From assembly GCA_905182985.1 (NCBI GenBank), contig CAJJDN010000061.1, forward strand, positions 88,799 through 152,798: 64,000 nucleotides of DNA, in the 5' to 3' direction. A program made the translations under genes and the position numbers. Below the pieces are notes generated by a model that was not told the DNA's origin, made no database searches, and saw nothing but the letters and a program-made list of their open reading frames with translations. Position 1 is the stretch's first letter; every line of letters begins with the position of its first letter. Source of the DNA: Paramecium sonneborni (taxonomy: Eukaryota; Ciliophora; Oligohymenophorea; Peniculida; Parameciidae). Of the stretch, positions 13,019 through 25,815 are shown in pieces.

Positions 13019-15806
13019 TCAACCATTTTAATGATAATATGAATCATGAAAAATCTATATTTCATCAACAAAATATTTGTCTGCGATAAACTCAGAAAAA
13101 CTTTAAGTTTCCTGATTGAATTCTTTATGGTATTTTATTAAAAAACCGAGTATTTTTATTCCATCAAACAATCCTATATTTCCACTTCTCTTTTAATATG
13201 ATTCATGTTGACATTTCGATAAATAATCAACACAGAATCGATTATTTAAAGATTCCCCATTCTAAATAAAATTCAATATCTTTTCGCTATTTGAATTAAT
13301 TAATGTATTAATAGCATTTATCATAGAAACTACCAAATCATTGTTATCTTTCTTTTTTTTACATATTTTTTAATTATGCCAAAATTACATAATAGGAAAT
13401 AAAGAAACATCAATCAAGGTTAGTTTCATATCATATGATTATCCAATCAATTCTTTTAATTGTTCGAAATGTTTGTCAATTTTTTTGAATCTTTTTTTTA
13501 AATGTGTTTCCAGAAGAGTTAATAAAGTTAAATATTTTTCATTTTACTTTTTCTCATAATCATTAGCTTTTGGATCCAATTAGCAACATCCAATGAATGT
13601 AATCAATGTAAAAAGAAGACTATTTCTATAATCTTATAAATATGATTTTTCATTTATCAAATTTTCTAAGATGTATCATTATTCAATAAATACCTAATGT
13701 TTATTTATACAAATTATTTTGATTATCGATCTTGAGAGCTTATTCATAAGCTTTCTTAGCTTCTTCCAATAGTTTATCTTATTTATATACATTTCCAAGT
13801 TAAAAATATGCTTCAGCGTTATTAGGATTCAATTAGATACAACGTAAGTAACTTTCAATTGCTTCATCAAAATTCAATAAATATAGATAGGCTTAACCCA
13901 TCTAGATTAATAAGAATATTACAATAAAATAGACTTTTTCTAAATCTTCCTTTCCATTCTTAATATATAGATTTAAATATTTTAAGGCATCTGAATATTC
14001 CTTTTTTTCATTATGACATATTCCAATATAATAATCTAACTTTTAGGTATATTAGCTTTTTTCCAATTATGAAAAAATTTCAAATGATTCACTAAAGTTA
14101 TTTAATCTAAACAATATTAATCCTAATCATAATTGAAAGAATTTTAAACCTTTTTCATATAAGTATTATTAATTAGATGGTACAATATTGAGGATTTTTT
14201 AATAAACTTCAAGAGCTAATTATTCCTTCATTGTAATTTTATATATAAGTGCTAATAAATTTAAAATTTCTATATTTAATGGGAATTTAGAATGTCCATC
14301 ATTCAAGCAAATAATGGCATCATCAAATTTTTTTTATGTTTAAAGTAACTTTCCTAATTTAGAATTAAGTATACCTCTAATAATAAAAATATTTGGATCA
14401 TCTTAATTTGATTAGGAATATAAATATTCATAAATTTGTGATGCTTCCTAAATTTTATCAAGTTTAATCAAAATAGAGGCTAAGAATAATTTTTAATTTA
14501 ACCTTTTTTTTCCATTATTTCAAAATTTGATTATTATGCAAGGATAGAATCATAACATTTTAAGAGTTCTTCATTTTTATTTAAGTATTCTAAAATTTTG
14601 ACTGGAATGATTAAATGAATATTATACCTTTTTCTTTTAACGCATCAATATCATTAGGTTAGATGGTGAGAATTTAATTAAGAGTGATGAGAGAGCCTGC
14701 TTATAATTTGAATTAAATTTAAATTTAAGCTTTTAATCTTAAGGCTTATAATAAAGAAGCATTTTTATCTAAGATTGAATTTAAGAGATCTAAAGCTTAG
14801 GTGAGCTTTTAATCTTATTACAATTAAAAAGCTATAAAATTATGATTAGATAAAACCTTCTTTGAGTTAATCTTCAACAGTAATTTATTTTAATGGAATT
14901 TGAGGTTACTTTCCTGATTTTTTTTGAATTTCTTGTTTGCAATTAAGGGCAAAATAATTTTGATTATCTAACTTTAGAATTTGATTACAGACTTCTTCTA
15001 GTTTATCATATTATTTAGATTGACGATAGATATATGCTAGATGATAAAATTATAATTTTACCTAATGCTTATACTCCATCAATATATTCTGAATCGATGT
15101 TTAATGCATTCTAAATAGTTTACAATGCATTATCATATTATTATAAATCAGATAAGGTAGTTGCTTTACTAACATAATAATGTTTATTAGTAGGTTCTTA
15201 TTTAATAGCTAAATCAAAATAATGAATTGCTTCATTTTTTCTTTTTAATCTTGATAAAACATATCCTAATTATAAGTGAAAATGAAATACCTAATCCATA
15301 ATTAATGTCAGGTATACCAGGATTAGATTGAAATCCTTTTTCTAGAAATCCTAAAGCTTGTTAGTAAGATTTATTTTAAATCATTATACTTGCTAGAATA
15401 TAAAATATGAAATGAAACCTAATTCATTAAGAGCAAGAGCATGATTTGGTTATTTTTCAAGTGTGATTTAAAAATATTTTTAAGCAGATTCTAGATTATT
15501 TGAATCAAGTTGTATGATACCTAGAGAGTGATAAATTTAAATATGTGACCTTTAGAGTAATATGCATCGATATACTCAGGATCAATTTCTAAAATTCTTT
15601 CTAAAAGTTGTGTTGCTTAATCATACTTTTGATTTTTTATAAGATGATTTGCTAAATATTATAATATTGAAAGAACCTCTTCTATATAATTTAGTAGTTT
15701 CAGTCTAAGTTATTGATGAAGAACTTGAAGATTTTGAATGGTTACTTGTAGTTTTAATTTATTGAGTATCTTGAACATCAAGGGGCTTAGCAGATCCACA
15801 ACCCAT
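13019..15806 (-). CDS. TPR-repeat protein with MGC myristoylation-type N-terminus
   Basis: From ATG 15806 the protein begins 'MGCGSAKPLDVQD', a good N-myristoylation plus palmitoylation signal. A Ser-rich linker leads to many tetratricopeptide repeats, e.g. 'YDQATQLLERILEIDPEYID', 'NNLESAQKYFQITLEKQPNH' and 'EEAKKAYEQALKIDNQN'. TPRs form helical scaffolds for protein binding. Several 25-29 nt introns are needed to keep the repeats in register, e.g. one splitting 'YSKG|IIQLD' and one near 13670-13700 that joins the last TPR to a different C-terminal domain ('SLLFTLITFIGCCQLDP', 'KRFKKIDKHFEQLKEL', 'SEFIADKYFVDE'). I do not recognise that domain. Stop TGA 13019-13021. Partners are unknown; membrane anchoring through the N-terminus is inferred. 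Confidence 0.8.
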
Positions 15807-15878
15807 AATAAATAAATATAATAATAAACGAATATTAATTATGATTATATTGTAATGTATGATTAATCAAAGTTTTTA

Positions 15879-16867
15879 TCATTCTAATAATGGGAATGAT
15901 GGTGCAGCACAAATACCACAAGTATCACCTCCAGCAAGTCTAATATGTCCAGCTTCACCCCATGTAGATCCCCAAGAATTTCTAATCTTCCAAACTCCAT
16001 CAGCTGACACACCAACAAGTACAACACCATGATTTAAATTTTTAGTACATTTAGTTAAAATACCACTTCCTATTAAAATTAATATAAATAATTACTATAG
16101 AACTACCATGGATTGGCATCAACAGCAACAGCAACTGTTCTTTATTATATTGTTTCTGCTAATTCAGCACATGTATCAATATCATAAAATCCTACAACAT
16201 GTCTGTAACCTCTTTTGACAGTTGTCTTACATACTCCATCCTTAGCAGTGTATGGATAATCTTTAGCTTCAGCCAAGCCATTATCAGCAACATATTCAAA
16301 AGCAGAATCCATCCAACCACCGTTACATCCTTCATTATCATATGGTCCTGAACAATCGACTAAATCTTATTCAGATAAATCATATCTTCTATTCAATTCA
16401 ATATCTGTATTTATTTCAAGTGTTCCTACTGCTGAAAATGCCCAACATGAACCACATGATCCTTAATTCTTAACTCCTGGATATTTTATGCTCTTATCTG
16501 TTGTCCAATCTACTTCTGCACCTTTATATTAGAAATTCTCATTTCCACTACTCAAATTTACTCTCTAAGGAACTCTTAAACTTAAATATGTTTAAGCAAA
16601 TTCTTATTAACTCATATCAGCAAATTAATTTAATTCCAATGTGTATGTTGTCTCCTAAAAATCTCTGATATATTTAAGATTATCTGAAAACACCTTGTAT
16701 CTGTACATTTCATCTCTTTAATTTGTATATCTTCTTTGATATTTCAATTTCCAATTTGCATAAAGATTTGCTGTGTCAATTTCATCAGATACTTCTTATG
16801 TGTTGTTCAAGTAAAGGCTTGCACCCAACAACATCATCAAACCAACTGTCAATAAGGTTTTCTCCAT
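15879..16867 (-). CDS. Papain-family cysteine protease (cathepsin L-like)
   Basis: A secreted or lysosomal endopeptidase made as a preproenzyme. Order of parts: signal peptide '[20 protein letters not shown]', inhibitor-I29 propeptide ('[17 protein letters not shown]', 'LELNQFADMSQQEF'), then the mature enzyme starting near 'VDWTTD'. Catalytic residues are all visible: Cys in '[14 protein letters not shown]', His in '[10 protein letters not shown]', Asn in '[17 protein letters not shown]'. '[14 protein letters not shown]' and '[11 protein letters not shown]' are also typical. One 26-nt intron at 16070-16095 lies between 'DANPWQFY' and 'SGILTK'. The spliced model is 321 codons (320 aa), the usual family length. 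It is only 72 bp downstream-to-upstream of the TPR gene start, on the same strand. No key residue is missing. Confidence 0.96.
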
Positions 16868-18865
16868 TTTAAATAAATATTCTTCAAATTCCTAAAATTT
16901 ATGGCATAAATATAATTATACGATGACGTAATTATTATGAACCTAATCGCGTATAAATATTAGCTTCCTCACATTTTATAATCAGTTCAAATTCAATCTT
17001 ATTTTCTTTTTATTCAATTCTGTGTAAACTTATGAATATTCTCATTCCTTACCATTATCCTTCTCTTCTCTATTTAAAAAATAAAAATTCAATATTATCA
17101 TTTTACACAAAAAATAAACAAAATTATCTATCATTTCATTATATTGCTTCTGTCTAATTCCTCCATTCTCCTTTTCTCCTTCCCTTATCTCTTTCTTTTA
17201 GTTTTTATCAGATTTCAAAAATCCTTACTAATTCTACTATTCATATTTCTATCATGCAAAAATATCATTTTATTATTTTATCAAATTGAATGATAGTCAA
17301 TTCTTATAATTTATTCATATATAAATCATTCTTTCAATCCAATATTCCTTTATTTAAAAGAAAATTTAGGCTTTATAAATAAAATTTACTTCTAATTATT
17401 TATCATTTTTGTAAGTTAAAAAATCTATTGATAATAAGGATGTTTCCAAAAAATTATAAAAAAGAAAAGTTAAGAAAAATAGCTATGTTAAAATATTGCA
17501 AGATGATTTTCACATTATCATTTCTTATAATTGATTTATATTTAAATATATCTTATGATTTATAATTTTTATTTAAAATCTCTTATATAAATAAACATGA
17601 CGATGGCTAATTAAAAACTTTCACTTTGTTTTTTTCTTACTATAATATTGAAATATTGATTTATCAAGGCCTCAAATATTCAAATCACCGATAATTTATA
17701 ACAAAATTTAAAGATTAAATTTTTCATTAAAAAATATAATTAATAAAATTCTCTTTAAATAAAATATTTTAAGTATCTTATGTAATTTAATCCTAATGTT
17801 GACATAATACTATCTTATAAAATAAATTTCCTGTTAAGATAGTTAGAAACATTCCAGAATCCAGAAATAAATTAATAAACTTTACAGTATTATTAAGCAA
17901 AGTGATCTAACATTATAAGCTATTCAGCAGAAGATTTTCTTGTAGCTAAAATTGAATATTAACGCAGCAGATAAAATTGTAAAATTCTTATATTAAATCA
18001 ATTAATTATATTGAAAATAGATTTAAAAGTCATCAATTTTATTTTTGTAAAATAAACAATTATTAAAGAAATATACTTGAATTTGGAAATTATTTTTGAA
18101 ATATTTTAGTTGAATAATTTTCAGAATATTGATTAAAAATTTTCGGAGAAATTATCACTTAAATTAATTTTTCAGTACTAGAAATTCATATTTAATTCAG
18201 ATTTTAATGAAAATTTATTGAAATATCAAATTCTAAATTATCAAGTTTCTTAACTTAATAACTCATTAAATAGTTTACAATACTAAAAATATATATTTAA
18301 TATTGATTTCTATATGGATATAAAATACTAATATTATTTATAAATGTAGTTTTTATTAATTTTGGATTTATTTTCTTTAATTTAAGAATAAATTTCTGTA
18401 AAATTGAAAAATTGATTAAAAAAAACAACTTGATGAAAAATTATAAAGTAAATTTGATTATTTTTAAATTGTAAGTATTCAAAAAAAGTAGTTTAACATT
18501 TATTCATAATATTAAAAAAAAAATAAAAAGGTTTTTAAACTCTCTAATCTCCTAATTTATAAGTAGTTTCTTGGATAAAATCTAAGATGATTAATGGCAT
18601 ATCTATTATAGTATATTTTAAATAAAATTTAACTTGATACTAGAAAGCATCATAAAAAAAAGAGTTAATAATATTTGATGAAATGAGAACACAAATTTAA
18701 AGAATAACTTAAAAGGATTGTAAAAAGTGTATTTTAATTAACTAAAACATAATAAGTACTGAAAGATAATATCAAGGGATCCTTCAAATTAATTGAGAAT
18801 TGATATGTGATTAGAAAAACTCATATTAAAAATAATGATTATTAAAGTTCTCTTTTTAACTAATT
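16868..18865. other. 2-kb gene-free AT-rich stretch
   Basis: No frame on either strand shows protein-like composition, and I see no RNA gene or tandem array. The left part (16,990-17,300) has reverse-strand purine-rich runs; the rest is almost only A and T with short homopolymers. It is much longer than the other intergenic gaps here (mostly under 1 kb). Confidence 0.6.
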
Positions 18866-19081
18866 TCAGTGTGCTTGAGATTCTTTTCCCTCATTGGTTG
18901 GCTAAGAACTAAGCATAGCAGGTTGATTTAATTTTTCTGATAATGGAAGCTTGGAGGCCGGGCATTAAAATTGATTAAATGGTAAATCAATAATATGCAT
19001 AGAGGAAGGCAAACTAGGTGGTGGGCTATCGATGATAATTAGCAAAGTAACTCTTTTTGGTTTTGCTGTAGCACATCCCAT
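18866..19081 (-). CDS. Small MGC protein, hypothetical
   Basis: A 71-residue frame from ATG 19081 to TGA 18866-18868, in a locally GC-richer patch. It begins 'MGCATAKPKRVTLLIIID', again a myristoylation/palmitoylation-type start, then a Pro/Ser-rich middle ('SPPPSLPSS') and 'LSEKLNQPAMLSSQPTNE'. A GT...AG pair around 19028-19053 could be a 26-nt intron; it would change the rest of the frame, so the model is uncertain. The start resembles that of the TPR protein at 15806 (MGCGSAKP). No domain recognised. It is divergent from the coiled-coil gene starting at 19211. Confidence 0.5.
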
Positions 19082-19210
19082 ATTATTGTATAATTATAAA
19101 TGAATTAATATTTGTCCATTTAGATCCAAAAAGAGCATTTTTCATTGTAATGTATTCATATTTGATTTTTTGATAAAAATATTATAAATTGTCTGTTAGA
19201 ATTTTACTAG

Positions 19211-21013
19211 ATGTCTCAATTATTAAAGCCTGTATCTGCTTCATCACCTTCTAAATAAAGAAGTTCAACATCTCAATACACATAATCTAAGAGTCCTTAT
19301 TATAATGAAACACAATAAGGTAATTTTATATATTATTTGAAAAGGTTCCACACATCAAAAATCTTAGTAGAGTTTAAGAAATTCCCATTATACAAGTAAA
19401 TTTGAAAAGAGTATTGATATGGATATGAAATAGAGTAATAGTTTCATTAATCCTGAATTTGAGATTAAAAAATTGATGAATTTAGTTGAATTATAATAGC
19501 ATGAAATAAATAATTGGAAACGTAGATATGAATAAGCAGAAGCAAGAGTATTTTATTTATTTTTTATATTTAGGGTGTGTCTTCCAATTCAGCCTAAACT
19601 TTAATGGATTATGAAAATCATTTAGATTAATTAACAAAAGAACTGAAAAGTTATATGTCTATTAATGATGATTTAAACTCTAAATTAAAAGAGAAAGATA
19701 ATTAAATATCTAAACTCAATAAATAATTAGATAATTAATAATAGTAGTTGAATGATTATTAATCTTAATTAAAGTATGCGTAAAAAGAAAAAGTTAATTT
19801 AGATAAAGATGCTTCTTTACAACTTTATTAAAAAGATTAAAAATACAATCATAATTTAACAGAAATTTAATAAACACATTTTTAATAAATGTAAATGATG
19901 GATGATTAAGTTTAAAAATTACAAGATGAACTAATCAGGAGAAATTAAGCTATTGAATTTTAAAAATAAGAAATTTAATCATTAGATAAAATTATTAATG
20001 AAATGAAAACAGGTGAAAAGACTTTGATATAATCTGTAGAAGCTTATAAAATAAAATATTAAGATTTATTTGATGAGAAAAAAAAAGAAATCAATAAATA
20101 AAATTAATAGTTTGAATAAACAATTAAATAATTAGAAAAAGAATTTCTTGATGAAAAAGAATGTCTCATTCATAAAATTAGTTAAATGCAATATGAAATA
20201 GAAATGTTAAACTAATAAATTTAAGAATCTACAAGTAAAATTCATTATATTGTAAGATCTTATATCTGGATTATAAGATGAAATTCAATCTTAAGTTGAA
20301 TAGAATTGCTATCTTTAAGAGTAACATCAAATTACTACTTAGGATTTAGAATAAAAGCATAAGAAATTAATTTAAGAATTTAGGATTGAATATGAACAAC
20401 AAAAACATAAATTATGTTCAGAAGTTTCTAAATTAACACAATAATTAGAAAATACTTAATAACAACTTCATGAAAATTAAGAATTAAATCAAGAATTATA
20501 AATAACTTTAGACACTTTAAATAAACATAATGAAAATACATCTTAACAATTAAACAGATTATAAAATTAATTTGAATCTTTGTAAAATTAGTATGAAAAT
20601 GATATATCTGAACAAAATTAAGAAATTGAACAATTAAATGATTAAATTGCATAATTAACTGAATTGTTCGAATAAAGATCAAATGAGCTTGATGATGCTA
20701 GATAGCTTAGAGGAGAATTAGCCTTAAAAAATAACGAAAATAATGTATATAATCTCATAATTATTAGCTATCAATCTAAAGGCTTTAAAATGAATTAGAA
20801 TCTTATAAGTAAAAATTAATTGAAATCCAAAAATAACACCAAATTCAAGGATAAGTTAAAGATGAAATTAATAAATCTCAATTTGAATAAATGAAAAGAC
20901 AAATGGAATCTTAAATAGAACTTTTAGAGACTGAAAAAAAAACAATATTATATTAATTTGATATGAAATCAAGAGAATGTGAAGAATGGAAGTAATATAA
21001 TAAAAATTTGTGA
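19211..21013 (+). CDS. Long coiled-coil protein
   Basis: 568 aa after removal of four introns (25, 26, 22 and 23 nt), a total that keeps the frame exact. A Ser/Gln-rich head ('LLKPVSASSPSKQRSSTS') is followed by almost uninterrupted Gln/Glu/Lys/Leu heptad-like sequence, e.g. 'FEIKKLMNLVELQQHEINNW', 'LDQLTKELKSYMSINDDLNS', 'QLTELFEQRSNELDDARQLR' and 'VKDEINKSQFEQMKRQMESQ'. It ends 'ECEEWKQYNKNL'. Such proteins in ciliates are often basal-body or cytoskeletal, but nothing in the sequence proves this. The TTLL gene starts 177 bp downstream on the same strand. Confidence 0.85.
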
Positions 21014-21189
21014 TACTTTTTTTTATTAAAATTACTTTTTAAAAGATTAGAATATAATAATTTAAAATTTTCTAAATTTTATTAATAAAATTTAAGCATT
21101 CGTAAAGTATTGAAAAGTTTTTATCTACAAAGAAATTACATCTCATAACATATTACCTAAATTTTAAACTTATTGAAATTGATAATTAT

Positions 21190-22823
21190 ATGCAGAAATC
21201 TTAAAACTAGCATTATTAATCATAATCGTATTAAAATAAAAGGAGAAAACCTGAAAAATTATTTTAAGAACCTCAATTAGAGACTTAATCAGATGAATCT
21301 GACACATCAATTATTGATGATAACGATCTTGAATAATAAACTCAATTTAGAGAAACATCCATAACGTTGAATCAAGATTAGTTCTAATTAGTTTGGAAAT
21401 CACCTTATAGAACAGACTTTTATACTATATAATTTCCTTATCCAGGTACACGTTTTGAATATTAAAGAAATGATTTTTGATATAAGAACAGAATAAAACC
21501 TTGTTGAAAAAGCTAAAGTGACCCTATTTTATAAATTTAAGAATGGTAAAAGGACTTCTGAATGTATAGAAGAAGTATTAAAAGCAGCTGGATTTTAGAG
21601 AACTTATAATAATAGTAAATGGTTAATTTATTGGGGTAAGTTCAACTAAGAAAGATGTAGAAATCTGAATTAATATTAAAAAATTAATCACTTTCCTGGA
21701 TGTTGGAGTATTGGACGTAAAGATAATTTATGGATTAATGTATCAAAAATGAAAAGAAAGTTTCCTAAAGAATATTAATTTATCCCTAACACTTATTTAT
21801 TAAATACAGATTTCTAAAAGTTTGAATAAATTCAAGAAAAAGCAAATGAATAAGAATTATGGATTAAGAAACCAGTATGCTCTGCTAGAGGAATTGGTAT
21901 AAAAGTTATTAACAAAACAACTAAATTATAATATAATAATAAATATTTGGTGATGGATTATATAACTAAGCCTCATCTCATAAATTCATATAAATATGAT
22001 TTAAGAGTTTATGTTCTTGTAACATCTGTTGATCCATTACGAATTTATATGTATAAAGATGGATTAGCTAGATTTGCTACTGAAACATATTCGATTGAAC
22101 CACAAAATTAAGATAATAAATTTATACATCTCACAAATTATTCTATAAATAAATAGTCTCCTAATTTTAATAATAATTAATTAGATTAGCAATCAAAAAT
22201 ATCTCATAAAGAGTATAAATCAATATTATTAAATTTGGGAATTGAACCAAAATTAATATTTAAATAAATATAGGATTTAATTATAAAAACTTTTATAGCT
22301 GTTGAACCACATTTGATGAGTTAAAATGAAAAATGTAATTTTATGATTAAATTCAGATTACTAAAATAAAGGCAATTTCTTTGAACTATTTGGTTTTGAT
22401 ATTCTAATAGATGAAAAATTAAAAGCTTGGCTACTAGAAGTTAATGTTAGTCCATCACTTAATACTTAGGCTGATTTAGATTTTAAAATAAAAACAAAAT
22501 TGATATCAGATATGTTTCATTTATTAGGAATATAATATCATACATCTTCAATCGAAAATTCTCTACCAAAAACTAAATTAATTAGGAGAAATCTTAATGA
22601 TATAAATCAAATAAATGCCTAGAATTTTAAATCTAAAGTTAATTCAGAAGATTTAGAATTAATGATACTCACTTTAGAAGAATAATTAAGATTAGGATAA
22701 TTCAAATGTCTTTATCCTAATTAAAAAACTGTATCAAAATATGATTAATATTTTGAACATCCAAAATTTTAAAATAGATTAATCGAAAAATATTTCTTAG
22801 ATGGATCTAATTGGATTTTATGA
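21190..22823 (+). CDS. Tubulin-tyrosine-ligase-like enzyme (TTLL4/5-type polyglutamylase candidate)
   Basis: TTLL enzymes are ATP-grasp ligases that add glutamates or glycines to tubulin tails, mainly on ciliary and basal-body microtubules. The 529-aa model (introns 21446-21467 and 22335-22356, 22 nt each) has the family motifs: '[17 protein letters not shown]', '[17 protein letters not shown]', '[12 protein letters not shown]', '[20 protein letters not shown]', '[11 protein letters not shown]', then '[12 protein letters not shown]' and '[12 protein letters not shown]', the last holding the Mg/ATP-binding Glu and Asn. An acidic/Gln-rich head of ~80 residues precedes the core. Spacing fits TTLL4/5 rather than the tyrosine ligase itself. 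Substrate (alpha or beta tubulin, side-chain start or extension) cannot be read from sequence. Confidence 0.93.
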
Positions 22824-23093
22824 TGAATTTTTATTATATTTAAGAATAATAATATGTTAATTATTTGGATTTAAAATTTCAATTTTAATCATCACCACGA
22901 TTATTTGAATATAACTATAATAATATAATAATAGTTTAATTATAATAAGTATCAATCATAATTATACTTCTTCTAATGAAATACTTATTTCTTTCAAGTT
23001 TTATCATCTAATTATTAACTATTAAATAATGATAGAATTCTCTTCTAAATCTTTAATTATTATTTTTTGATTAATAAGAAAAAATTATATTTT

Positions 23094-24229
23094 ATGAAAT
23101 CATCAATTCTTTTAACATGTTGTTATGAAGAACATGAGAACAGTTAAATAATAGGTGTTTGCACTAATATAAATTGCAAACATACAAGAACCTATTGTAT
23201 TGCTTGCAAACCTTAATTTCATTAAGAACACAATCAAGATTTAGTCAGGTTTAATGATTTAGCAAATTGGGTTAAAAGTAGAAAATAATTAATCCAACCT
23301 ATAAATGAACTTATAAATTAAGTCTAATAATTTTCAAAATCTCTAAAATCATTAGTAGGAAATGTAGATTATTAAAGTTAAACAGATTTTGAATCTTTGA
23401 ATAATTCAGAATTACATGATTATATCAAGCAACTGATACTTTTAGAAAAATCCTAAGTTCTTTTAGTTCCAAAAATTAAATTCTTAATTTAATAATAAGA
23501 AAAGTTAAAAAAAGAGATTGAGAGTCTAATTTTAAATAAAGAATGTATATAAATTTTATAAAATAAGTATGCCAAAGCTAAGTGTTGTCATTAGAGGAAA
23601 TATATTTTTCATCAAAAATAATTTGTACAGACTCAAGAGATGATGAAGATATTAAAATTGAGGAACAAAAAGAAATTGATAAATGCTTAAAATATTAAAT
23701 TAAATTTTCATAAGAACTTAAACATGAAGAAATTCAAATTCTATAAAATTAATTAATTGCTTAAGGTGATTGTTTTGCTCTTTGTGAACCAACATTACCA
23801 ACGAATACTTCAACAAAATTTGCTTTTAAATGTCATGAAGAAGGAATCTATATTGGTATTTGCCATATTGATTTGATATAAAAGGCTTAATTTAATCCTA
23901 AACTTAAATAATTAAAACATGGGTATTTTATTTTTTTTATTTTTATTAGAGCATATTTAATTTCTTCAAATGGTTATGTTTACTCACATCTAGAAAAGGA
24001 AATTAATTCTTCAAAAAAATCATTCACATATGGAAAAAATGATATCATATAAGTTTTAGTATAAGTAGAAGATAAGAAAATTACATGGATTAAATAATCT
24101 ACTAATGAAGAATTTGTAATATATTTTAATTTATAATAGTCAATGAAATTTGAATCAGTTAAAGATCTATGTCCTTGCGTATAATTGTGGGGTAAAACTG
24201 GAACTTAAGTTGAAATCATAGATTTTTGA
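23094..24229 (+). CDS. B-box zinc finger plus SPRY-like domain protein
   Basis: 361 aa with two introns (23 and 27 nt). The N-terminal 50 residues hold a B-box-like zinc-binding pattern: 'CCYEEHENSQIIGVC', 'NCKHTRTYCIACKPQFHQEH'. A helical coiled-coil region follows ('INQVQQFSKSLKSLV', 'IEEQKEIDKCLKYQIKF'). The C-terminal ~150 residues resemble a SPRY/B30.2 domain: 'CHEEGIYIGICHID', 'LISSNGYVYSHLEKEI', 'SFTYGKNDIIQVLVQVEDKK' and the typical end 'LCPCVQLWG'. The arrangement recalls TRIM proteins but there is no RING, so E3 activity is not supported. SPRY domains usually bind other proteins. Confidence 0.78.
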
Positions 24230-24331
24230 TATACATTTCATTAATTTATAGAAAAAATTAATAAATATAATAGACTATTTTTAAGTTCATTTTTATTTCT
24301 TTAAGTTTTTAATAAATAATATAATTATAAT

Positions 24332-25337
24332 TCATTAATTGAAACTTTCATCTATTTTAAGGCAAGTTTGTTCTAATAATCTCAGAATACTTTCATGAGA
24401 CTTTTCTTTTTGCTGTTTTTCAGCTTAAATTTCTGATTGAATTTTTGAATGAACTTCTTCAATCATTGAAAATATTTTTTTCTCTGTTTCTTCTCTGACT
24501 GACCTCTCTATTGACATCATTTCTTAAAATTTATTTAATTCTAAATCCATTTATTCTATTAAATGAGCTTATGAATCAGATCTTGAATATCATTTAAAAT
24601 ATTTACCTTGATTATTATTCATTTTCTATAGTATATCGTAGTTCTTTTAATTAATTACTTACATCTCCTATTTATCTATTTAATTTATCATAATAATTTG
24701 AATTATTTTTCTCAAGCATTCCATGAACTGTATCAAACCTATCTTCTATTTATTTTAAGAGCTACATTTCTACTCTTCTTTTACTCTATTTTTATTTTCA
24801 ATTAAATTTTACATTTTTCTCTTCATCTAATTATTTATTTATTAAATCTTCAAATTGTTAAAGTTAATCTTGATATCGTACATAATGCTCTTTCCCGAAT
24901 TTTTCATTATTTATTTGGTCACTAAGTTTTAAAATTTATTCTTTGAGCATCTATTGAAATCATATATATTTTACTTTAAATCTATCTTCATCCTTAAGTT
25001 TATCATAATTCAATAGACTATCAATCTTTTAGAGAGATGCATCAATTATTTCTTTTTTTTCAAATTTATCTCTATCTATTCCAGCTTTTAATTAAGTCCA
25101 TTTATCTGCTAATGCTTACATTTTTTAGAATGATGGCGATTCTGATCTTACTTATGAATTACTGATTATCTAAGATGTTGAAAACTTCATTTCTTCTATA
25201 TTTTTAAATTAAAATTTTTTCTTTTGTTGGTTAGAATTAATAATAAATAATCTCTATATAAATTTTAAACAATAGTTTTTCAATAATTATCTACAATTCT
25301 CTCTTTTTTTTCTATTTTTATTATTTAAATATTCCAT
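24332..25337 (-). CDS. SF-assemblin-like striated-fibre protein
   Basis: SF-assemblins form the striated rootlets attached to basal bodies. The model (318 aa, introns of 24 and 25 nt) has a short basic head, then a long alpha-helical rod without proline: 'ALADKWTQLKAGIDRDKFEK', 'LKLSDQINNEKFGKEHYVRY', 'RQIGDVSNQLKELRYTIENE', 'ERSVREETEKKIFSMIEEV', ending 'HESILRLLEQTCLKIDESF', which matches the family's C-terminal 'LLRLLEDTC' type signature. ATG 25337 is the first in frame; a later ATG ('MKFSTSQ', near 25191) would give a head closer to known members. The last residues lie 103 bp from the B-box gene (convergent). Confidence 0.8.
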
Positions 25338-25815
25338 TTTATAAATTAACAAAGAATTGAACTATTATTAAAAGTAAAAATGTCTTATCAATTTACTATT
25401 TACAATAATCATTTACAAGTTAATTTTTTACTTTGAGTTAATTTCTACAAGCATTATATAACTTTTTTTTTCATAACAAAATTATTTACAATTAATTTAA
25501 GGTATATCTCTATTTCAAATTTTATTTTATTATTCTTACAGAATTTATAGTATCTGCATATTTTTGGTTTTGAAATATTTAATTAATCGAATTAAAAAAA
25601 TGACTAATAAAAATGTTATTATAAATCATTTTTTTATAGTTTGAAACTTATCAAAGGGATATGAAAGAAAAATTAAAGGAGATATTTAATTTTTTCAAAA
25701 GAATTAAAAATTATCATATAATTAATTAGTTCTTTTTAAGAGGAATAGATGATAACTTATATCTAAAAATATTTATTTTTATATAAAATCAATAATTTTT
25801 ATTTTTTGAATTTGA
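25338..25815. other. Intergenic between divergent genes, no feature seen
   Basis: Should contain the promoters of the SF-assemblin-like gene (reverse) and the gene at 25816 (forward). AT-rich; no clear motif. Confidence 0.5.
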
